DNA from: Lacinutrix sp. C3R15
Lineage (GTDB): Bacteria > Bacteroidota > Bacteroidia > Flavobacteriales > Flavobacteriaceae
Direction: 5' to 3'
DNA: 64,000 nt
NCBI RefSeq assembly: GCF_018860825.1
Contig: NZ_JAHKPZ010000034.1
Span: 248,001 to 312,000, forward strand
The notes under the pieces are model-generated. The model did not search any database. It was not told the origin of the DNA and saw nothing but the letters and a program-made list of their open reading frames with translations. The translations under genes and the position numbers were made by a program. Positions within the stretch are counted from its first letter, which is position 1; each line of letters opens with the position of its first letter. Of the stretch, positions 28,159-36,417 are shown piece by piece.

Positions 28159-28656
28159 ATGGCAACAGTAACCTTAAAAGGAAACCCAATAAATACTTCA
28201 GGAGAATTACCAAAAGTAGGCACAAAAGCACCTGACTTTACCTTAACAACAACAGACTTAGGAGCAAAATCACTAGCTGATTTTGCAGGAAGCAAAGTGG
28301 TTTTAAATATTTTTCCTAGTATTGATACAGGAACTTGTGCGCAATCTGTAAGAACCTTTAACGAAAAAGCTAGTAGCTTAGAAAATACTAAGGTATTATG
28401 TATTTCACACGATTTACCATTTGCTCAAGCACGTTTTTGTGGTGCAGAAGGTTTAGAAAATGTAATAAACCTTTCTGATTATAAGGATGGAAGTTTTGGT
28501 AAAGCATACGGTTTAAACTTTACAACTGGTCCTTTAGAGACTTTACATTCACGTAGTGTAGTTGTAATAGATGAAAAAGGAGTAGTTACCTATACAGAAC
28601 AAGTACAAGAAACAACTGAAGAACCTAATTACGAGGCTGCACTTAAAGCTTTATAA
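28159..28656 (+). CDS. tpx: Thiol peroxidase Tpx
   Basis: An atypical 2-Cys peroxiredoxin that reduces lipid and other hydroperoxides with thioredoxin. The peroxidatic cysteine lies in FPSIDTGTCAQSVRTF near residue 60, and the resolving cysteine in FAQARFCGAEGLEN near 94. The family-specific spacing is intact, and the length of 165 residues is normal. The next gene, dgkA, starts at its last base (TAATG overlap), so the two are translationally coupled. It is divergent from katG. Confidence 0.95.
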   Translation: MATVTLKGNPINTSGELPKVGTKAPDFTLTTTDLGAKSLADFAGSKVVLNIFPSIDTGTCAQSVRTFNEKASSLENTKVLCISHDLPFAQARFCGAEGLENVINLSDYKDGSFGKAYGLNFTTGPLETLHSRSVVVIDEKGVVTYTEQVQETTEEPNYEAALKAL

Positions 28657-29024
28657 TGCATAAAAAAGATTCCTTTTTAATAAATAGGCTTAAAAGTGTA
28701 AAGTATGCTTTTAAAGGAGCTTTTTTATTAATCACAACAGAAAGCAGTATTAAAATTCAATTTTGTATTGGCATTATCATGACCATACTTGGGTTTTACT
28801 ACCAGCTTTCTGCTATGGAATGGATTGTTCAAATTTTATGTATCTCGCTTATCATGGCAATAGAAGGCATAAATACTGCCATAGAAGAAATAGCCGATTT
28901 TATTCACCCAGAACATCATACCAAAATTGGACTTATTAAAGACCTTGCTGCAGGCGCTGTCTTTATTTTTGCTATTGCAGCCTCTATAATTGGTTGTATT
29001 ATATATTTTCCAAAAATTTTTTAA
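28656..29024 (+). CDS. dgkA: Diacylglycerol/undecaprenol kinase family protein
   Basis: A 122-residue inner-membrane enzyme with three hydrophobic spans and a basic, amphipathic N-terminus (RLKSVKYAFKGAFLLITTES). The catalytic motif of DgkA-type kinases is seen as MAIEGINTAIEEIADFI near residue 68. Family members phosphorylate diacylglycerol or undecaprenol to recycle lipid carriers. The start overlaps the tpx stop by one base. No link between the two functions is evident beyond co-expression. Confidence 0.9.
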   Translation: MHKKDSFLINRLKSVKYAFKGAFLLITTESSIKIQFCIGIIMTILGFYYQLSAMEWIVQILCISLIMAIEGINTAIEEIADFIHPEHHTKIGLIKDLAAGAVFIFAIAASIIGCIIYFPKIF

Positions 29025-29081
29025 TAAATTAACTTCCTTTTATTATAGTAAAAACATTGTTTACAATTTTTTAGAATAAAG

Positions 29082-29111
29082 TTTCGTTACCATTTGTAAT
29101 TTGTATTTTTG
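29082..29111 (+). promoter_or_regulatory. Putative ftsK promoter
   Basis: TATTTTTG (29104-29111) is an exact TAnnTTTG; TTT at 29082-29084 stands in for TTG with a 19-base spacer. Confidence 0.5.
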
Positions 29112-29196
29112 CCTATAAAAAATTAAGCAAATTACACCTAAACTAGATTCTAATAGGATTAGAAATTAAAGATTTTCACTAATGTGGAAAATAAAT

Positions 29197-31623
29197 ATGG
29201 CTAAAAAGAAAACAAAGACAACAACAAAAAAAACAAAAACAATTAAAGCGCCAAGTTTTAATTTTAAGCTAACTAGCCAGCAAAAACTAGTTGTAGGAAG
29301 CCTTTTTATTATACTTGGCTTATTACTTTTTATATCCTTACTATCTTTCTTTTTCACAGGAAAAGCAGACCAAAGTACATTGTCTGAATTTACCTCTAGA
29401 AACGTAAAAACACAAAACTGGCTAAGCAAAACTGGTGCTTGGTTAAGTGACTTTTTTATACAACGTGGTTTTGGTGTTTCCTCTTTTATATTTTCTGGTT
29501 TAATATTTCTTTCTGGTGTGTATGTGTTACTTAATTTAAAAAAAGAAAAACTACGTAAACATTGGTTTTGGGGAACATTAATTATTATTTGGTTATCCAT
29601 ATTTTTTGGCTTTTTTGCCCATAAAAACGACTTATTAGGTGGTGTTATAGGCTTTGAAATAAATTCTTTTCTACAAGATTATATTGGCAAAACAGGAATC
29701 GTACTATTACTCCTTTTTGGGTTAATAACTTATTTAGCAATACGCTTTGAAATGACTGTAGAAACCTTTAAAAATATCTTTAAAAAAGCGAAAAAAGGAA
29801 TTAACGAAGAAATTGACGATATAAAAGAAGAATTTATCCCAATAGATAACGACTTAACAGCGGAAGCGGAAGAAATTAAAGCGGCACATCAAGTTACTAC
29901 ACCTAAAGAAGAACCTATTGTAGTTAAACAAGAGCTAAACACCGAAATAAAAAAGGAAGCTAAAACAGAAATAGCAACCGATGACTTTAAAATAGAAATA
30001 GCAAAAGAAGAGGAAGAAGTTGTTGCAGAAGATGCGCTTGCTATGAAAGTAGAAAAAGTTGCAGAAGAAGTCTCTGAAACCGATAACCTAGCCAACAAAC
30101 TAGTTGCTGATTTTGGGTTGTTTGATCCTACTTTAGAATTAGGAAATTACCAATTTCCGCCTTTAGATTTATTAAAAAAATATGATAACGAAGGCATTTC
30201 TATAAACCAGGAAGAACTTGAAGAAAATAAAAACAGAATTGTTGAAACCTTAAACAATTACAAAATTGGTATTGCAAGCATAAAAGCTACTATTGGACCT
30301 ACAGTTACATTATATGAAATTGTTCCAGAAGCAGGAGTACGTATTTCTAAAATTAAAAACCTGGAAGATGATATTGCCTTATCACTTTCTGCTTTAGGTA
30401 TTCGTATTATTGCTCCAATTCCAGGAAAAGGAACTATTGGTATTGAGGTACCTAATAAAAGTTCTACCATTGTTTCTATGCGCTCTGTTATTGCATCGCA
30501 AAAGTTTCAAAAATCAGAAATGCAACTGCCTATTGCTTTTGGTAAAACCATTAGCAACGAAACCTTTGTAGTAGATTTAGCCAAAATGCCACACATGCTT
30601 ATGGCTGGAGCAACTGGTCAAGGTAAATCTGTAGGGTTAAACGCTGTACTTACCTCACTACTCTACAAAAAACATCCTGCAGAAGTGAAGTTTGTTCTAG
30701 TAGACCCTAAGAAAGTAGAGCTTACATTATTTAATAAAATAGAACGCCATTATTTAGCAAAACTACCAGACGAAGCAGAAGCTATTATTACAGACAATAC
30801 TAAAGTAATTAATACTCTTAACTCGTTATGTATTGAAATGGATAATCGTTACGAAATGCTTAAAAACGCATTATGCCGTAACATTGTAGAATATAACACC
30901 AAATTTAAAGCACGTAAACTAAACCCTAATGATGGTCATGCTTTTTTACCATATATCGTTTTGGTGGTAGATGAGTTTGCCGATTTAATTATGACTGCTG
31001 GTAAAGAAGTAGAAACACCAGTTGCACGTTTAGCACAATTGGCTCGTGCTATTGGTATTCATTTAATTATTGCAACCCAAAGACCATCTGTAAATGTAAT
31101 TACAGGTATTATTAAGGCCAATTTCCCTGCACGTATTGCTTTTAGAGTAACAAGTAAAATTGATTCTCGAACTATTTTAGATGGCTCTGGAGCAGACCAG
31201 CTTATTGGTCGTGGAGACATGCTTTACACCCAAGGAAATGACCTAGTGCGTATACAGTGTGCTTTTGTTGATACACCAGAAGTAGAGAAAATAGTAGATT
31301 TTATTGGTGCGCAAAAAGCATATCCTGATGCACATTTACTTCCGGAGTATGTTGGAGAAGAAAGTGGCACAAGTCTTGATATAGATATAAGTGATAGAGA
31401 TAAACTATTTAGAGAAGCTGCAGAAATAATTGTTACAGCACAACAAGGATCTGCATCTTTACTACAACGTAAGCTAAAATTAGGTTACAATCGGGCAGGA
31501 AGACTAATAGATCAATTAGAAGCTGCGGGTATTGTTGGAGGCTTTGAAGGTAGTAAAGCAAGACAAGTTCTGGTTCCCGATTTAGTTGCTCTAGATCAAT
31601 TATTAGCAAACGAAAGTTTATAA
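29197..31623 (+). CDS. ftsK: DNA translocase FtsK/SpoIIIE
   Basis: An ATP-driven DNA pump at the division septum that clears and aligns chromosome termini. Start MAKKKTKTTTKK at 29197 is preferred over an ATG five codons earlier. Four N-terminal spans lie within about residues 25-190. A short acidic linker (about 210-300) is followed by the RecA-like motor: Walker A AGATGQGKSVGLN near 468 and Walker B IVLVVDEFADLI near 590. The C-terminal winged helix (gamma domain, TAQQGSASLLQRKLKLGYNR) reads orientation sequences. The linker is much shorter than in E. coli, which is usual in this phylum. Confidence 0.95.
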   Translation: MAKKKTKTTTKKTKTIKAPSFNFKLTSQQKLVVGSLFIILGLLLFISLLSFFFTGKADQSTLSEFTSRNVKTQNWLSKTGAWLSDFFIQRGFGVSSFIFSGLIFLSGVYVLLNLKKEKLRKHWFWGTLIIIWLSIFFGFFAHKNDLLGGVIGFEINSFLQDYIGKTGIVLLLLFGLITYLAIRFEMTVETFKNIFKKAKKGINEEIDDIKEEFIPIDNDLTAEAEEIKAAHQVTTPKEEPIVVKQELNTEIKKEAKTEIATDDFKIEIAKEEEEVVAEDALAMKVEKVAEEVSETDNLANKLVADFGLFDPTLELGNYQFPPLDLLKKYDNEGISINQEELEENKNRIVETLNNYKIGIASIKATIGPTVTLYEIVPEAGVRISKIKNLEDDIALSLSALGIRIIAPIPGKGTIGIEVPNKSSTIVSMRSVIASQKFQKSEMQLPIAFGKTISNETFVVDLAKMPHMLMAGATGQGKSVGLNAVLTSLLYKKHPAEVKFVLVDPKKVELTLFNKIERHYLAKLPDEAEAIITDNTKVINTLNSLCIEMDNRYEMLKNALCRNIVEYNTKFKARKLNPNDGHAFLPYIVLVVDEFADLIMTAGKEVETPVARLAQLARAIGIHLIIATQRPSVNVITGIIKANFPARIAFRVTSKIDSRTILDGSGADQLIGRGDMLYTQGNDLVRIQCAFVDTPEVEKIVDFIGAQKAYPDAHLLPEYVGEESGTSLDIDISDRDKLFREAAEIIVTAQQGSASLLQRKLKLGYNRAGRLIDQLEAAGIVGGFEGSKARQVLVPDLVALDQLLANESL

Positions 31624-31689
31624 CAAAAAAAACAAACAATATTTCTGCTCCTTAAGTTTTTAGGACAAGGAAATAAAAAAAAATCATTC

Positions 31690-32325
31690 ATGAAGAAGTT
31701 AATTTTCTTATTTACCATTTTATTAAGCATTTCAAGCGTTGCACAAGAAGATGCAAAAACGCTATTAGATGAAGTTTCTCAAAAAGTAAAAAGCTATAAC
31801 AATATTACTATAGATTTTAAATATATGTTGCATAATACAGCAGAAAACATCAAACAAGAAACTCGAGGTGATGTAGTTATGCAAGGCGAAAAATTTAAAC
31901 TTAATATCCTTGGTATTACAAGAATTTATGATGGTAAAACCTTATACAGCATCAGTCCAGAAGACGAGCAGGTAACTATCTCTTCTGAAAGTATGGAAGA
32001 CGAAGGTAGTATTACACCAAGTAAAATGCTTTCTTTTTACGAAGAAGGCTTTACGTACAAAATGGATATTACTCAAAATGTACAAGGAAGAAAAATACAA
32101 TACGTACAATTAATTCCTATAGATTCTAATTCTGAAATTAAATCGGTTCTTTTAGGAATAGATGCCCAAACAAAACACATTTACAATTTAATTGAAACAG
32201 GAAAAAACGGAACAAAAACCACTTTAACTGTTAATTCTTTTCAAACTAATGAGACTTTATCAAAAAGCTTATTTACCTTTGACAAAAGTAAGTTTAAAGA
32301 CTACTACATAGAAAAATTAGATTAA
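31690..32325 (+). CDS. lolA: LolA-like outer-membrane lipoprotein carrier
   Basis: A 211-residue periplasmic protein with a signal peptide ending SSVAQ (about residue 19). The LolA/LolB-type half-barrel follows, with TLLDEVSQKVKSYNNITIDF near 24 and GDVVMQGEKFKLNI near 60. It is expected to ferry lipoproteins from the inner to the outer membrane. Its place between ftsK and an LptF/G-type permease is an envelope-biogenesis setting. Identification rests on fold pattern and context, since LolA sequences diverge strongly. Confidence 0.83.
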   Translation: MKKLIFLFTILLSISSVAQEDAKTLLDEVSQKVKSYNNITIDFKYMLHNTAENIKQETRGDVVMQGEKFKLNILGITRIYDGKTLYSISPEDEQVTISSESMEDEGSITPSKMLSFYEEGFTYKMDITQNVQGRKIQYVQLIPIDSNSEIKSVLLGIDAQTKHIYNLIETGKNGTKTTLTVNSFQTNETLSKSLFTFDKSKFKDYYIEKLD

Positions 32326-32419
32326 TAAAAAACAAGTTATCTCGGCATTGCGTTATTCATTCAGTAAAAAAATAACTCTATTACCTTATAACAAAACAAT
32401 AAGCTACAAATATTAAAGT

Positions 32420-34249
32420 GTGAAAATTTTAGATCGATACATTTTAAAAACGTACCTAAAAACTTTTATCAGCGTGTTTTTAATACTCATGCTGATTTTT
32501 GTTTTACAAACCATTTGGCTATTTATAAAAGAATTAGCAGGTAAAGACTTAGATTTAGTTGTCGTTTTAAAATTCTTACTGTATTACTCACCAAAGTTAA
32601 TTCCGTTAGTATTGCCATTAACCATACTATTAGCATCTATTATGGTATTTGGTAGTTTTGCCGAAAACTATGAGTTTGCTGCCATGAAATCTACAGGTAC
32701 TTCATTACAACGTGCCATGGCAGGACTAGGTATATTTATAGGTATACTAGGTATTACCACTTTCTTTTTTAGTAATAGTGTGATACCTTGGGGTGAATAC
32801 AATTCATACAACTTACGTAATAATATAAAAAAATTAAAGCCTGCAATGGCAATTGCAGAAGGACAATTTAATGATGTTGGTAATATTAACATCAAAGTTG
32901 AAGAAAAAAGTGGTTTAAATGGTAAAGATCTAAAAGGTGTTGTTATACATGAAAAAAGTAACAGCGCAAAAGGAAATAAAAACTATAGAACCATTGTATC
33001 TAAAACAGGTGAACTTGTAGGTGATGAAAACTCTAGTGTATTAAAACTTATATTACACGATGGTTATTTTTATGATGACACTCCTCCTAGTGATTATAAA
33101 GCAAGAGAAAAAAACCCATTAGTTAAAAGTTCTTTTAAAACATACACCTTTAACTTAGATTTATCTGAAGAAAACAGTCAAGATCTAGACGAAAAAAACA
33201 TTTCAGATAAATACAGCATGCTTAATGTTAGTGATTTAAATTATACTATTGACTCACTTGCTGTTGAAAGCAAAAAAGAATATGATGTTTTTGCTGAAAA
33301 TTTATATAACAGATCTCAAATTGCGGTATTAAATACTGGATTAATACCCAAAAAAGAAACTACTTTTACTGGTGATATTTTAGACTTGTTTGATACTAAA
33401 AAGAAAATTCAATTGTTAGATTTAGCAATAAACACTACCAATAGTACAAAACAAGTAATAACTACTAAAGAAAAGTTTTTAAACAACAAACAAACCAACT
33501 ACAACAAACACGTAGTAGCATTACATGAAAAATTTGCTTTAGGTTTTGCTTGTATTATCTTATTTTTTGTTGGTGCTCCTCTTGGTGCTTTAATTAGAAA
33601 AGGAGGAATTGGCTTACCAATGGTAATTGCTATTTTATTGTTTTTAACATACCACTTTATTGGTATTTTTGCAAAAAACAGTGCTAGTAACGGAAGTGTA
33701 AACCCTGTAATAGCACCATGGATTTCTACCATAGTCATGCTTCCTTTAGGTATTTTTCTAACCCAGAGAGCCACAGCAGATAGAGGGTTATTTGAATTTG
33801 ATCACATTATAGAACCTTTAAAAAAACTATTTAAAACCAAAGCCAAATCTAAAACAGAAATAGCGAAAACAACAGAAAACAGTTTAATAAAACCCGAAAA
33901 CCTAGATAAAGCAAAATCTATTTACAAAAATTATACTTTTCATTCTAACACCGCATTTACGTTTTATATAACAGGATTAATTTTAACAATTTTATTCTTT
34001 GTATTTAACAACAATAAACTTCCTAATTTTGCAACAGCTTCAATACAATTAAGTATAATTTCATTTGTAATGTTGCTTATTTATTATATAAAATCGTTTT
34101 TAAACTTACATGCTCTTTATGCGTTAATAGATAAAAAAGCAAACCTTAAAAAACCTATAGAACTTCTATTGGGTTGGGTTGTTTACCCTTTAACTTATTT
34201 TTTAAAACGAAATAAAATTACGGAAGACTTTTCTAATACATTAAAATAA
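32420..34249 (+). CDS. LptF/LptG family permease with C-terminal extension
   Basis: A YjgP/YjgQ-type membrane component of the lipopolysaccharide export ABC transporter, starting with GTG (MKILDRYILKTYLK). The usual parts are present: an N-terminal block of three spans, a periplasmic region of about 200 residues, and a second block of three spans (LGFACIILFFVGAPLGALIRKGG near 375). At 609 residues it is far longer than the roughly 360-residue family norm. About 150 extra residues at the end carry a charged linker and two more hydrophobic spans. It ends 15 bases before ribB. Confidence 0.87.
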   Translation: MKILDRYILKTYLKTFISVFLILMLIFVLQTIWLFIKELAGKDLDLVVVLKFLLYYSPKLIPLVLPLTILLASIMVFGSFAENYEFAAMKSTGTSLQRAMAGLGIFIGILGITTFFFSNSVIPWGEYNSYNLRNNIKKLKPAMAIAEGQFNDVGNINIKVEEKSGLNGKDLKGVVIHEKSNSAKGNKNYRTIVSKTGELVGDENSSVLKLILHDGYFYDDTPPSDYKAREKNPLVKSSFKTYTFNLDLSEENSQDLDEKNISDKYSMLNVSDLNYTIDSLAVESKKEYDVFAENLYNRSQIAVLNTGLIPKKETTFTGDILDLFDTKKKIQLLDLAINTTNSTKQVITTKEKFLNNKQTNYNKHVVALHEKFALGFACIILFFVGAPLGALIRKGGIGLPMVIAILLFLTYHFIGIFAKNSASNGSVNPVIAPWISTIVMLPLGIFLTQRATADRGLFEFDHIIEPLKKLFKTKAKSKTEIAKTTENSLIKPENLDKAKSIYKNYTFHSNTAFTFYITGLILTILFFVFNNNKLPNFATASIQLSIISFVMLLIYYIKSFLNLHALYALIDKKANLKKPIELLLGWVVYPLTYFLKRNKITEDFSNTLK

Positions 34250-34264
34250 GAATACCTTTGTAAC

Positions 34265-35422
34265 ATGATAACACCAACAAAAGAAAGCAATAAAAAAGAG
34301 TATACTCTAGATACTATTGAAGCAGCCATAACCGATATTAAAAACGGTAAAGTTATTATTGTTGTAGATGATGAAGACAGAGAAAACGAAGGTGATTTTA
34401 TTGCTGCCGCAGAAAAAGTAACTCCAGAGATGATTAATTTCATGGCTACACATGGTCGTGGATTAATTTGTGCACCACTAACCGAAGATCGTTGTGAAGA
34501 ATTAAATTTAAATTTAATGGTACAAAACAACACTGTTTTACACCACACACCATTTACAGTGTCTGTAGATTTAATAGGTCATGGTTGCACCACAGGAATA
34601 TCTGTACATGATAGAGCTAAAACTATTGAATTTTTAGTAAAAGAAGATACTAAACCACAAGATTTGGGTCGTCCTGGGCATATTTTTCCTTTACGCGCCA
34701 AAAACGGAGGTGTGCTACGTAGAACAGGACATACCGAAGCTTCTGTAGATTTAGCACGTTTAGCCGGTTTAAAACCTGCAGGAATTCTAGTTGAAATCTT
34801 AAATGAAGACGGAACCATGGCACGTTTACCACAATTGGTTGAAGTTGCTAAAAAATTCGATTTAAAAATTATTTCTATTGAAGACTTAGTTGCTTATAGA
34901 ATGGAGCACGATTCTTTAATTGAGAAAAAAGAAGATTTTAATATTGAAACGCGTTTTGGAAACTTCCGTTTAAGAGCATACCATCAAACTACAAACGATC
35001 AAATTCATATTGCATTAACAAAAGGGAGTTGGTCTGCAAACGAAATTGTTTTAACTCGTGTTAATGCAACACTTGTTAACAATGACATTCTTGGTACATT
35101 AACCAATAATGCAGATGAAAAACTAGACGATATGTTTAAAGTTATTAATGACGCAGGAAAAGGAGCCGTTATTTTTATAAATCAGCAATCACAATCTATG
35201 AATCTTTTAAAACGATTAAACATTTTAAAAGAAACACAGGTAGAAGGTCAAATAGTAAAAGCACCACGTATTAAAATGGACAGTAAAGATTTTGGTATTG
35301 GCGCGCAAATATTACATGACTTAAACATACATAAGCTAAAACTAATATCTAACTCTGCACAAAGCAAACGTGTTGGTATGATTGGTTATGGTTTAGAAAT
35401 TGTAGAGTATGTAAATTATTAA
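34265..35422 (+). CDS. ribB: 3,4-dihydroxy-2-butanone 4-phosphate synthase with degenerate GTP cyclohydrolase II domain
   Basis: It makes dihydroxybutanone phosphate from ribulose 5-phosphate for riboflavin. The RibB half (residues 1-220) is intact: VDDEDRENEGDFIAAAEK near 34, ATHGRGLICAPL near 59, HTPFTVSVD near 96 and RRTGHTEASVDLARLAG near 157. The C-terminal half follows the RibA/GCH II fold, but the zinc-binding cysteine cluster (typically ...C...LRCDC) is absent. It is replaced by VNATLVNNDILGTLTNNADE, so it should lack cyclohydrolase activity. Start ATG at 34265 is 15 bases after the LptF/G stop. Confidence 0.9.
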   Translation: MITPTKESNKKEYTLDTIEAAITDIKNGKVIIVVDDEDRENEGDFIAAAEKVTPEMINFMATHGRGLICAPLTEDRCEELNLNLMVQNNTVLHHTPFTVSVDLIGHGCTTGISVHDRAKTIEFLVKEDTKPQDLGRPGHIFPLRAKNGGVLRRTGHTEASVDLARLAGLKPAGILVEILNEDGTMARLPQLVEVAKKFDLKIISIEDLVAYRMEHDSLIEKKEDFNIETRFGNFRLRAYHQTTNDQIHIALTKGSWSANEIVLTRVNATLVNNDILGTLTNNADEKLDDMFKVINDAGKGAVIFINQQSQSMNLLKRLNILKETQVEGQIVKAPRIKMDSKDFGIGAQILHDLNIHKLKLISNSAQSKRVGMIGYGLEIVEYVNY

Positions 35423-35438
35423 ATGAAATACATACTAA

Positions 35439-35484
35439 AACAAAGAAAAACCTATTTACTAAACTAAATAGGTTTTTCTTTGTT
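35439..35484. terminator. Strong bidirectional terminator between ribB and the duplicated-domain lipoprotein
   Basis: A 20-bp perfect stem (35439-35458 with 35465-35484, core AAAAACCTATTTA) with a 6-base loop lies between convergent genes and serves both. Confidence 0.9.
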
Positions 35485-35522
35485 ACTAGCTATAGTGTCT
35501 TTTACTATCTATATTTTAACAA

Positions 35523-36281
35523 TTACTGTCTTACCCATTTTTGAATATTACCAGTACCATTGTGGTTTACCGAAATTCTTAAGGTATCTGCTACACCTAT
35601 TTCCATTTCTGCAGTATAGTAATTATAATCACTACCTAACTCTTCATAGATAAAACTATTAGCATCAATAGCGTAAATATCTTTCCACTTAATATCTCCA
35701 TTACTAAAGCCTGATAAAGCAGCATCTGTTATAGTACCATTGGTATTTAAAACCTCTACTACAACGTCATTATTTACTGGGTTGTTGCCTCCTACTCTAA
35801 TCCAGCTTCCTTCTAATTCTTGAAGAAAAACACTTTGAGGAGTAAAATTAGCTTCACGAACCCATTTTTGTATGTTTCCTAACCCAGAATGGTTAACATC
35901 TACACGCAAAGTATCATCTACACCATACTGTATAGTTGCTGAATAATAATTGTAATCGCTTCCTAACTCGTCATGCGTATATGCACCATTACCAAGACCT
36001 ACAATGTTTTTCCATTTAATATCTCCTTCTACAAAACCAGATTGTTGTGCATCTGTTAATATTCCTAAGTCATTTTGTACATTTACTTTAAGTCCATTAT
36101 TAACAGGATTATTTCCTCCAACTCTAATCCAGTCTCCTTGTAAATCATCTAAAGCGAAGGTTTGTTCTTGCTCTTGCTCATTATCCATAGGTTCAAAATC
36201 ATCAATATTACAGGAAACCATAAATATTGTTAGTATAGTTAAAAGTAAAATAGATGAATTAAATTGTTTACATAATTTCAT
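35523..36281 (-). CDS. Lipoprotein made of two copies of one about 100-residue domain
   Basis: A 252-residue predicted lipoprotein (MVSC lipobox near residue 24). The mature part is two direct repeats, about residues 45-145 and 152-252. Each starts with DWIRVGGNNPVNN or SWIRVGGNNPVNN, passes through DIKWK, EELGSDYNYY-type and DTLRV/DTLRIS segments, and ends GNIQKWVR. The copies are about two-thirds identical by eye, so the duplication is fairly recent or the domain is tightly constrained. I do not recognise the domain. It is likely a surface or periplasmic beta-rich protein and is monocistronic. Confidence 0.8.
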   Translation of the reverse strand: MKLCKQFNSSILLLTILTIFMVSCNIDDFEPMDNEQEQEQTFALDDLQGDWIRVGGNNPVNNGLKVNVQNDLGILTDAQQSGFVEGDIKWKNIVGLGNGAYTHDELGSDYNYYSATIQYGVDDTLRVDVNHSGLGNIQKWVREANFTPQSVFLQELEGSWIRVGGNNPVNNDVVVEVLNTNGTITDAALSGFSNGDIKWKDIYAIDANSFIYEELGSDYNYYTAEMEIGVADTLRISVNHNGTGNIQKWVRQ

Positions 36282-36365
36282 GATAAATAGTTTTAAATGT
36301 TTTTACTTTTATGTCACTATTACAGTAAAGGTTAACATGTTTTGGTAAAAAATTTAGAACTAAAA

Positions 36366-36395
36366 AAATCCCTTAAAAAAACTTTTAAGGGATTT
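36366..36395 (-). terminator. Terminator after the DUF3857/transglutaminase gene
   Basis: Stem AAATCCCTTAAAA (36366-36378) pairs with 36383-36395 around a 4-base loop. On the minus strand it is followed by T. Confidence 0.85.
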
Positions 36396-36417
36396 AATAA
36401 TTTTAATAAAGAGCAAT

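Noticed and set aside
29166-29600. 144-codon minus-strand frame at the ftsK start
   Set aside because: Antisense to the FtsK N-terminal membrane region; no family resemblance and phenylalanine-rich low complexity.
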